Positions 15,101 through 27,100 of a DNA stretch of 64,000 nucleotides are shown here, one piece after another (position 1 is the stretch's first letter; the number at the start of each line of letters is the position of its first letter). Where the stretch lies: NCBI GenBank assembly GCA_020152595.1, contig JAIGNY010001840.1, positions 191,001 to 255,000 on the forward strand, in the 5' to 3' direction. The notes below the pieces were generated by a model. That model was not told where the DNA came from. It saw only the letters and a program-made list of their open reading frames with translations, and did no database searches. This DNA comes from Chiridota heheva. Lineage: Eukaryota > Echinodermata > Holothuroidea > Apodida > Chiridotidae. Position numbers and translations under genes: made by a program.

Positions 15101-18100
15101 CTCCAGCTACCGCTCCATCACCCTCACCTGCTGTCTCTGTAAATTTATGGGAAGGATCATTATTCAGAAACTAAACTGGTTCCTTGAGACCAACAGAATC
15201 CTCTCCCTTCACCAAAGCAGCTTCCGCAAACGTCGCAATACCCTAGACCACTTAATTACGCTCGACATCACTATCCGGGAATCCTTTGCAAAAAAGGAAC
15301 ACCTCACTGCCATATTTTTTGACCTCGAGAAAGCTTTCAACACTACTTGGAAAACGGCATTACCCGCAAACTTCACACCATCGGCCTCAGAGGCCATCTC
15401 CCCATCTTTATTCAAAACTTCCTCTCACCCAGGCAGTTCCAAGTTTGTATTGGCCACACCCTCTCCAACTCGTACCCTCAAGAAGAGGGCATCCCCCAAG
15501 GCAGCATCCTCTCTTCCACTCTCTTCAACCTGAGCATTAATGACATCGCAGATAACCTTGGCCCCAACATCAAACGTACCTTCTACGTGGATGACTTTAC
15601 CATCTTCTACTCCTCCCCTAGCTTTCCTATAGTTGAAAATAGGCTTGAAATCAGCCTCAATCAGCTGCAAGTCTGGAGCAACAATAACGATTTTAAATTC
15701 TCCAAAGACAAGACAGTCTGCATGCACTTTTGTCATTTCAACAACCTCCACCCCAACCTGAACTTTGTGCTCAATGGCAACCGCATCCCTAAAGTTAAAC
15801 ACACACAGTTCCTGGGCCTAACTGTAGACCCCAAGCTCCTCTACAAGCAACACATCACCAACCTGAAACTAAAATGCAACAGCTCCCTTAACATTCTCCG
15901 AGTCCTCTTCAACACATTTGGGGTACGAATCGCCATGCTCTCCTCAAAATCTTCAGGCTCACCATTTAACCAAGCTTGACTAAGGCAATATTGTCTACTG
16001 TGCCGCTCACAACTCATACCTCAACCACATCAACACCATCCAAAATGAAGCCCTCAGGCTTTGTCTAGATGCCTACAGCACCTCCCCAATCACCAGCCTT
16101 CATGTTGAAGCCAACAAACCCCCCTTTCTACTTAGATGTAGAAAACGTAGCCTCTCCTATGCCTTTAGAGTCCTCACCAACACCCAGAACCCTGTTTACA
16201 ACCTCATTAGGTACCCCAATTTCTCCACCCTCTTTGATAGGACTAAAACCCTATCCCCTCCCTTTAGCTTACGCATTAAATCAGACCTCTTCACTTCGGC
16301 ATCAACCCTGCCACTCTCAGCACCTTCTCCTGGCCCACATTTTCTCCTTGGGCCACCCCCTCCCTTCAGTCCACCTGCACCTCTCCAATCATCAAAAAAC
16401 TCAAACCCACCCTAACCTCTTCATCAATCTCCACAACTAAATCAAAGACCAACTCTCAAATTACACCTCCATTTATACCGATGGCTCCAAGGAAGGCAAC
16501 AAGACAGCTGCTGCTGCAGTCATCCAAGACATCACCCTTAGTAGCAAACTTCCCTACTACTCATTCATCTTTTCAGCCGAGGCTAAGGCCATTCTCCTCG
16601 CCCTCAACTTTATTGAGTACTCTCCGCTCAGCCACTTTGCCATTTTCTCTGACTCCAAGGCTGTTCTTACTTCTTAACTCAATCTTAAATGGAATAACCT
16701 CACATGCCACCTTCTCCTCCGAAACTCCTTTCTCCCACCCTCTGCAGGAAAAGTATTCTTTTCTTCTGGATACCCAGCCGTGTTGGCATCCCAGGCAATG
16801 ACAGGGCTGATGCAGTCGCTAAGCTTGCCCTCAACCTCCTCTCTACCCCTTTTCCCAAACCCTCTCTGACATCAAACCACTTATCCCTTTTCTTGTTCGT
16901 GACTGCTGGCAAACCTCATGAAACTTCCAAATTGATAACAAACTCCATATCATCAGCCCACAATCTGATCAAATTCACCATCAACAACCTCTCTCGTATC
17001 GACAACGTTCATATAACCCGTCTTAGAATTGGTCACACCCACCTCACTCACTCCCACCTCCTTATTGGCTCCCCCTTAACTCCTCTGCAACAATTTCCAT
17101 TGCACATTCACAATCCATAATGTTCTCCTTGCTTGCCCCCTGTACAACCTTCCCAGAGCTTCCCTCGCTGCCCACAACTAAATTGCTGAGTTCTTTCAGA
17201 AAAATCCTCTAAATAAAATTATCTCTTTCCTTCATCATGCCTCCCTCTACAACCATATTTAATTCTCCTATTTCACCTCCTCTCTACTTTGTTTTTGTTT
17301 CAACCATGCACCTCCCCTCTCGATCACAGCTTTCTGACCTTTTGTTCGTGAATTTCTCTCATTCTCCCCGTTTCCTTTTCTTCCTACCTCTAGAATGATC
17401 TGACCTCTCAGGCACAATTTGACCTTCGTTGTCGTGTTGCGGTTAAGCCCTCATCAAACAAACAAAAAAACTGGGAGCCCCCGACTCGACGCTACTTAGT
17501 CTAGGTTCCCCAGGTCCTAGATTTTCTGGCACAGGAGATTAAGCTGGATGTAGTGGAAGCACCTCTCGTAGAGGCTCGCGCACAGTCTCAATCGGAGATT
17601 ACTCACTACAGCCCATATGGAAGCTAAGCCTGGTGACCAGGGTACAGCATTGGGCCTTGACACCTGCCAAGGACTGGATGGCCTACAATGAAGATATTGA
17701 CCAGGCCACTCCCGTCCAGCCAGCTACCTACTAGGCGCTTGTAGGCACCCCCTCGATTCTGGACGGAGTATGGCAACTACTCCACCAGTTTGGGAGTGGC
17801 ACCTTAGTGGTGTCAAGCTTGGAGGCCAGGGCCAATAGGTTTATTGACCCTGCGGTCCAGTGGAGGGAAAGGTCCCTCAAAGCTGTTGACTGGGCCTTAC
17901 GGCGGGGCTTTTAGTACCAAGCTCTAGCCGTATGGGTGACTGAGGGGTTGGGCATGGTCTTGCGCATACATCTGCTGGCCGACATAATCCGGACTACTAC
18001 ACCTTTGCTAGCCGGGCTTTCGGATTTGATCGTCATATCAGTCAACCAACTATCCAGAGCCTCTACAAAGGTGGCCATGGAGAAGCGGAGAATGTTCTTC

Positions 18101-21100
18101 CCCTCCTTGGCCTCTCTGAAGCCACACAGGCGGACCTGTGGGGGTTGCTGACGAAACGCCTGGACCTCTTCGCAGGTCACTTCCAAGACGTCCTGTCGGA
18201 CCAGGCTGACGGTCAGGACGATCTTGGGAAGATTAAGAAGCTGCTGGCAAAGGTGAAGCTTTTATCATCTCGTCTGCACGTCGCAGGGCCCCAAGCCTTC
18301 GCGCAGCTACCTAGCGGCGGGATCCACGTCATCGCTTTTACTCCCCAAGAGGTTACATCGTGAATCGGCAGAGCGATTGTGGCTGAGAGCAGTCAATGCT
18401 CCTTCCCCTCTGCACACAGTATGGGTGCTTCTTTCTCATGAGGGTGGGCAAGGGGCAGGGAGATGCCTTTGACTCACCCCCGATGCCCCCAATGACGGGC
18501 GGTGAGGCCGGAGGGCATCTGGGGAACTTCAAAGAGACGTGGGAGAAAGTCACCACAGACAAGTGGGTGCTGAGAACCATTCGGCCTGGCTACCATCTGG
18601 AGTTCATAACCCCCTGCCTCAGAGAGGGGTCTTTCGCCCCACCCCCATGCCTCGCTTGGGCATCCACACTGAGTTCTTGACAACAGAGATCGGAGAGCTG
18701 TTGGCAAAGAAGCCATCACCCTGATCTTGAATCCGCCCAGGGACCTCGTAATGTCCACGTTCTTCCTGGCCCCCAAGAAGAGGACCACTCAACAAATTTA
18801 TTCGCCCGCTGAAGTTCAAGATGGAGATGCTTCACTCTATTCTCCCTTAGTTGACGAGGGGCCTGTGGGCCACCCCTGTAGACCTAACAGACAGGTATCT
18901 GCACATGCTGATGCACGAGGAACACGGGCGATTCCTGGCATTCCAATTCGAGGGAGTCGTGTACAAATTCAAGGTCTATCCTCCGGGCTATCCACCGCAC
19001 CCAGGGTCTCCACCCAGATAATGAGGGTTCTCGCAGCCTTTCTACGAAAGCAAGGCATCAGAGTCTGTATGTATCTAGATGACTGGCTTATCGTCGCAGA
19101 AGACACAGCCACAGTCTCAGAACACAAGCGTAGTCATACGAGTGGCTTAGGACTTAGGGTGGGTCATCAACCTCACCAAGTCCCGTCTAGTTCCTTCCCA
19201 GACTCCCACATTTCTGGAAGCAATTCTGGATTTCACACAAGGTTGTATACGACCGACAGAAGAATAAATCCTAGCCGTGAATGCAGGAGTCGGTGTCCTC
19301 TCGCAGGCGAGAACTTTGTTGGTATTCTTAGGATACCTAGCCAGTCTGGTAGATGTAGTCCCATTGTGCAGGTTTCACATGCAAGATCTACAATTTTACC
19401 TACTGGATCATTTCATCCCATCCAGGAGGGACCTCATTGTTCCCCTCCCCTGTACACAAGCTGTGGTCCCCCACATAATAATGTGGGGCAACCACCCCAC
19501 CTGTCACAGGGAGCCGTTTTCCCACCCGCCAGACCTTCCCTGTAAGTGTCTTTGACGGGGTGGTAAGCGCATTTAGCACATGGTGCAGAAAGCACTTCAA
19601 TAGGTTGGAGCTAGAGGCAGTACGCCAAACTCTTGTTCATTTTCTATTACAGGTACAGAACAAGACTGTTATGATACGCAGCGATAACACCATGGTAGTG
19701 GCGTATATCAACAGACAGGTAAAGCACGAGATCCAGGAGACTCTGGATCCTTGCCAAGTCCCTTCTGTCTTGGTGCATGACAAACAAGGTCATCCTTCAG
19801 GCGGTCCACCTGCCAGGCAAGGAGAATATGATTGCAGATCTGTTATCTCACCTCCAAGGAGCCCCCACAGAACGGGCCCTCCTTTCGCAGGTGGCCAACG
19901 CAATTTGGTTGACTTTCGGTCTCCCAGATTTAGATCTGTTCGCGTCCGTAGACAACTGCAAGCTACCATTTTTTTGCGCTCTGACCTCCGACCAGAAAGT
20001 CTCAAGAGTCACGATCAGGTGGACCCACTTCGTAGGCTACACCTTTTCACCGTTTGCGCTAGTACCGAGAGTACTAGACAAGGAGACATCGATCAGTGTC
20101 ACATGTTGCTTCTGGTAGCTCCCAATTGGCCCGGCCGACTGTTGTTCCCTCAGCTGCTCAATCTAATCACAGGTTTCCTGTACAAGTTTCTGGTCAGGGC
20201 AACTTAGTCTCATTCCTGAGCTCTAGCAAACTGCACCACAATCCAAAAGCACTCCATTTGACTGTGTGGACTCTTTCCGTGAATCCTTGGTGTCTTAAGG
20301 TCTTTTGCAGGAAGCTGCCCAAGTGGCAGCCCAAAGTCTGAAAGCCTCCTCTTTGAGGATGTATTCTGCCAGACTTGAAATGTTCCCAGACTGGTGCCAG
20401 AATAGATAGGTTTCTCCTCAAAAGGCACCACTTGATGGTGTAGCGGATTTCTTGTTGTGTCAGTTTAATCTGAATAAATCCATTAATACAGTCAAAGGTT
20501 TTTAAACAGCCACAGCAGCTATCCACCGGGGCTTTCCAGATGGGTTGTTTGTCACCGACGCGAGGCCTCTGCGAAGATTGGTTAAAGAAATGTTCTTACG
20601 AAGACCTTTAGTTGCTTCCCCGTTGGACATGCTGGTAGTTCTTGAGACACTAGCATGGGCTCTGTACAAGCCGCTGTCTGCCTTTCTGCCTAAAGAACTG
20701 ATGATCAAAATGGGTTTTTTTCACTCGACGGCCTCTGCCAAATGCAGAGGTGCCATTCATGCACTTTCACTTAAAGAAGGCCACATTCGCTTCGAATCTG
20801 CAGGTGTATGGCTCGCACCCGGCCTGGCTTGAATTTCTACCGAAAACGATATTACTTCGATATTACTTCAATCGCTCTCTACGTTTTCTGACACATCAGA
20901 GGACAGGGCCTAGTGCAGTTGGATGTCTCAAACTATATATTTAACATTCAAAATCCTTACCGAATGATGTAACAGTTTTATTAGTGTCTTTACAAAATCC
21001 GCATCGCTCCGTTTCATGTGTTACGATTTTGTGATGGATTGTTCAAGTAACCATGTACAATAAATCCATGTTTTTCATGGAACAATAGGTTAAGGCACAT

Positions 21101-24100
21101 CAGGTGCGAAGCATAGCTACATTAATGGCACTATTTGGTGGGGTTCCTCTCAGCGAGATTCTTTGCACTGCAGTATGGAAAAAACCAGCCGCATTTCTTC
21201 TCCGCCTATCTGGAGGATATACCAGACTACCAAGGCAGAGTTGCAAAGGGCCGTTCTTTCCAAAAGAGGGCTGTCCCTTTGATGAGGTAAATTCACATTC
21301 TCTCATTTTAATTACGATTAACCCTATTACTGTGTTGAAGCTTCGTGACTTCTATTCTATTCTCTCCAACTTTTCATTCCGATTCACTTTACCTTGCACT
21401 TTACTACCTAAATTTTGTTTTGTGTCTTCATTTTCCAGAAATCTCTCTTTGAATGGGCATCTACTTTTGGTGATAACGTTCTTCTGTTTTTCTTTCCTCC
21501 CATTCTGGCCAGGGGTTCGCGCCTTATCGTTACCTGTACAGCGGTTCTCCGATAGTAGTTCTGCAAAAAAAAATCGTTACCTGCACAGCGGTTCTCTGAT
21601 AGTAGTTCTGCAAAAAAAAATTCTAGTTGCCTCGGGTCTCTCGGCCCTGCTTTTTTTCTCTTTTTCTTCATCATGACGAAACACTTCTCTGCCTTTGACC
21701 TTGACCCGCCCTCCCCTCCCAGAGACCCACCTGCTACCTCTATTGGCCATTCAGCCCCAGTCCCCCAAAATATAATAATACAGGCCACCTACAAACCAGA
21801 CAATTTTGAAAGAGTTTCTTTTTTTCTCATTAACAAAGTGCTTCAAGACCTTGTTGGTACCCACCCCAAGGTCTCTACTCTCAGATCCGGTGATCTCCTG
21901 GTGCACTGCACCAGGGACACTCAAGCCACCATCGTCCTCACCACCAAAACCCTAGCCAATACTGGTATTGACGTCACAGTCACCCCCCACCATTCCCTAA
22001 ACTCCAGCAAAGGTGTGGTCAGAACTAGAGACCTTGCCTACCTGACCAATGAAGACCTCGTAGAGGAACTTGCCAATCAACATGTTACTGAAGCCCGTCG
22101 TCTCGTCCTCAAGAGAAACACCTACCAATACCATCTTGCTGACTTTCTCCACACCAACTCTCCCCTCCCACATCACTGCTGGCTACCTGAGAATCCCAGT
22201 CACCCCTTATTTTCCTAACCCCGTCCATTGTCAGAAGTGCCAGAGGGGTAAGGCCATGGTAAAAAGCCTTAATCTCAACATCACTTACCCAGAGGCCAGG
22301 AAGCAATTTCTCGCTTCCTTCCACACTAATCATTTCTACTCGAGCGCTGTCTCTTCTAACACCAATACCGCCCCCCCCCCCTAACACTACTTAAAACTGT
22401 CTCACATACCCAAACCAACCTCACCTGGCTCTTCTTATCCAGTCCTAAGCCCATCACCATTGCCAACAACCCAACCACACCCATTACCCAAACCACTTCT
22501 TCCACCACCACCACTTCTCTCCCCAACCTTTCTTCCTCCTCTAAGACTTCCGCCGTCCCCTACCCCAACACCTCTACTGCCATCAAACTCAAGCCAACCT
22601 GGCTAACAATCATCCAATCAACAAACAACAAACCAACGTTCAGCCACCCAGCCTTAACAACCTCATCTCTCAGCTCCCCCACCCCCTTTATCCTTCTTGG
22701 TAACTTCAACGCCCACAACCCCCTGTGGTGCTCCAGTACCACCACTTCCAGAGGCAAGTTCATCAAAAATACTCTTTAGCAGCACAGCCTCTCCCTGCTC
22801 AACAATAACTCCCCTACCTACCTTCACCCTGCCACAGGTTCCCTCACCTTTATTGACATGTCTGTCTGTTCCCCAACCTCCTTGATTTTAGCTGGAAGGT
22901 CACTGCTGATCTCTGTGGTAGTGACCATTATCCTCTTCTTGTACACTCCAACCTTCAAACCTCCACTGACCACACCTCCCCAATTGGAACCTCAACTGAC
23001 CCATTTTCGAAACCCTCTGTGAATCGCACCTTTCCCCCCCATCTCCTTGAAGGTAAGGATCCCATGTCAAACTTCAGTTATATCCTTATCAACATCGCCA
23101 CCTGCTCTATTCCCCAAACCCCAACCACCCCCCTCCCCCAACCCCTGGTTGTCTGATGACTGCAAAACCACCATCAAGATCAGGAAAAGGGCCCTTGCGA
23201 ACTTCAAAACTAACCCGACCACCTACAACCTCAACCTCTTTCGCAGCAGCCGTGCCAGGGCCAGGCGCACTATCAAGGACAGTAAAACCAACACTTGGAA
23301 CAACTTTATCTCTTCTCTCACCACCAACACCCCCACTAAGAAGAGTTGGAGAACGGGTAACAGCTTCCACGGCAGGATGGGCAAATCTCCCATCTCTCCT
23401 GGAATTGTAACCTCACTGCGAAAAAGGACTTCATTAACCAACTACCTCAATGCTTTCAAAACCAAAAAAGGCTCGCGATGAAGCTCGGAATATCACCTTT
23501 CCTTCCGACAACTCTGGGAGCTACAACACCCCTCTCACCCTTTCTGATTAAACCAAGCCATCCACGATGCTGGCTGCACCTCCAAGGGCCCAGATAACAT
23601 CCCCTACCAATTCCTGAAACACCTCCCCAACAAGGCCACCACTACCCTACTCACCATCCTCAACCACATTTGTTCCTCACAATCTTTTCCGCCTATCTGG
23701 AGGACAGCTATTGTCACCCCCGTCTCTAGACCGGGGAAGGACAGTACTGACCCTCCAGCTACCGCCCCATCACCCTGGAAAGGATCATTAACCAGAGACT
23801 AACTGGTTCCTTGAGACCAACAGAATCCTCTCCACTCACTAAAGTGGCTTCCGGAAACATCGCAATACCCTAGACCAGTTATTTACGCTCGACACTGCTA
23901 TCCAGGAATCCATTGCAAAAAGGAAGACCTCATTGCCATCTTTTTTACCTCGAGAAAGCTTTCGACACTACTTGGAAATATGGCATTATCCGCAAACTTT
24001 ACACCATTGACCTCGAGGCCACCTCCCCATTTTTATTCAAAACTTTTTTTCACCCAGGCAATTCCAAGTTCGTATTGCCACACTCTCTCTAAGCCCTACC

Positions 24101-27100
24101 CCTAAGAAGAGGGTGTCCCCCAGGGAAGCTTTCTCTCCTCCAGGACAGCATCCTCTCCCCCACTTTTTTCAATCTGAGCATTATAACGACATCGCGGACA
24201 ACCTTGCCCCCCCCCCAACATCAAACGTGCCCGCTACGTGGCATCTCCTCCCCTAGCTTTCCTCTTGTTGAAAATATTTTCAACTCAGCCTTAACCAGCT
24301 ACAAGACTGGTGCAACAATAACGGTTTTAAATTCTCTAAAGATAAGACAGTTTGCATGCACTTCTGTCATTTCAATAACCTCCACCCCAACCCAAACCTC
24401 ATGCTCAATGATAACAGTATCCGTAAAGTTGAACACACTAATTCCTGGGTTTAAATCTAGACCCCAAGCTCTCCTAAAAGTAACACGTCACCAACCTGAA
24501 ACTAAAATGCAACAGCTCCCTTAACATCCTTAGACTCCTCTCCAACACCACTTCGGGTGCGAACCACCATGCTCTCCTCAAAATCTTCAGGCTTACCATT
24601 TGTACCAAGCTTGACTACGGCAATATTGTCTACTGTGTCGCTCACAACTGTAAGCTCAACCACAACAATACCATCCAAAATGAAGCCCTCAGGCTTTGTC
24701 TAGGTGCCTACAGGACCTCCTCAATCACCAGCCTTCATGTCGAAGCCAATGAACCCCCCTTTCTGCTAAGGTGTAGAAAGCTTAGCCTCTTCTATGCTTT
24801 TAGAGTCCTCATTAACACCCAGAATTGTGTTTACAACCTCATTAGATACCCCAATTTCTCCACCCTCTTTGATAGGACTAAAACCCTATCCCCTCCCTTT
24901 AGCTGATGCATCAAATCAGACCTCTATATCAGCATCAACCCTGCTACTCTTGACACCTTCTCCTGGTCCATTTTTTCTCCTTGGGCCACCCCTTTCCCTT
25001 GCATCCACCTTGGCCTCTCCACTCCTTACAAAACCCAAACCCACCCAACCTCTTCATCAATTTCCACAACAAAATCAAAGACCAACTCTCAAACTACACC
25101 TCCATCTATACTGATGGCTCCAAGGAAGGTGACAAGACAGCCGCTGCTGCTGTCATCCAAGACATCACCCTCAGTAGCAGGCTTCCCGACTGCCTGTCCA
25201 TCTTTTCTGCCGAGGCAAAGGACATCCTTCTCACCCTCAACTTTATTGAGTACTCTTTGCTCAGCCACTTTGCCATTTTTTTTCCGACCCTAAGGCTGTC
25301 CTAACTTCTTTACTCGATGTTAAATGGGATAACTCCACATCCCACCTCCTCCGGAGCAAACTCCTTTTTCCCACCCTCTGCAGGAAAAGTATTATTTTCT
25401 TCTGGATACTTAGCCATGTTGGCATCCCTGGCAATGGCAGGACTGATGCAGTCGCTAAACTTGCCCTCAACATCCCCCTACCCCATTTCCCCAAACCCTC
25501 TCTAACATCAAACCGCTAGCCACTTCGCTTCTTCGTGACCGCTCATGGGACTCCCAAATTGATAACAAACTCAACGCCATCCAGCCCACCATTCCGATCA
25601 AACCCACCATCAACAACCTCTCTCTTGCCGACAACGTTCATATTACCTGTCTTAGAATAGGTCACACCCACCTCACTCACTCCCACCTCCTTATTGGCTC
25701 CCCAACCCTTCTGCAACAATTGCCATTGCACCCTTACAGTCCATCACGTTCTCCTTGCTTGCCCCCTGTACAACCTTCCCAGAGCTTCCCTCACTCCCCA
25801 CAACTCAATTGCTGAGATCTTTCAGAAAAACCCTCTGGATAAAATTATCTCTTTCCTTTATAATGCTTCCCTCTACAACCATATTTAGTCCTCCTTTCCC
25901 ACCCCTCTCTGTCTACTTTGTTTTGTTTTTCACCCATGCACCTCCTTTCTCGATCCCAGCTTTCTGACTTTTAGTTCTTGTATTTATCTCAATCTCCCAC
26001 TGTTTTCTTTCCTTCTGACCTCTCAGGCACAATTTGACCCTCGTTGTCATGGTGCCGTTAAACCCTCATCAAACAAACAAACGATTCACCCATTAATTTA
26101 TTGACGTCTTGGTCGTTTACTAACAAATTTTGGCAGCTGTTTCGGCATGTTTGATTCGTTTAATTTTACTCGAGCCTTATTTTGGCGTTGTTCCGGCACT
26201 TTTTATTTGGTTTAATTATACTAATGAAGCTTTCTCATTGTCAGGGCAATTTTAGTTCGTTGTTCTACTAACAAAATTTTGCCATGTTTAGGCACTTTCT
26301 ATTTTGTTTATTTTTACTAACGAAAGTTTGCCGCTGTTCTGGCAGTCATGCCGAAAAGTTTCTCTATATAGCTTTTCGTACCTGACACCGGACTTTACAT
26401 ATAAAAAGTCTGGTATAATGTTAACCCGGCCCAACTTCTGGTATCCCGTGCTTGTTTACACTCATAACACAGAGCCTTTAGCAGAGCAGTGTGGATGGCG
26501 CTTAATTCTGGCTATCCAATTAATATTGTACCATGCATTGCATGAAAACAGTTGTAATAGTGTGCACATGTGGTCAACGTTAATGTGAGTGAGGATGATG
26601 AGCAGGGGATTGGGTTGCCCACTGGTCTGGCAAGCTGGTGGCTTGTGGGGTGTAGTGTGAAATTTGCAGTCTGGATGCTTCAGGCAATTTTGACCAATTC
26701 CCTATAGAGTGGAATTTCTTAATGGTTTCTATTTAGTCTAACATTACAAACTGTTTGTTCCCCTCATGTTTAACAAAACTGCCCCAGTCCTCTGGCGAAC
26801 CTCGTAAGTTTTCGCCAGGATGTATTGGGCGTTGTTTACAGTTTGACTGTTCACTATTACAACTTATGTTAACATGTGTTTTTAGGCAACTAACCCATGT
26901 TCAGTCGATGTATTGCCTTAGTTTTTATTAACAGGTTGTTCCCTTGTTATAAATAGGAGTGGTTTACTATTTTATAGTAATTGCTATTCAGAGGTTTTTC
27001 ATCCTTAAGAGGATAAGGAATCTAATCCTTCAAGTAGGATAAAATTAGTGCAAGTATTAGGACCAGCCTTTTGAAAACTGGGTTTCAACCTGGACTCCCT

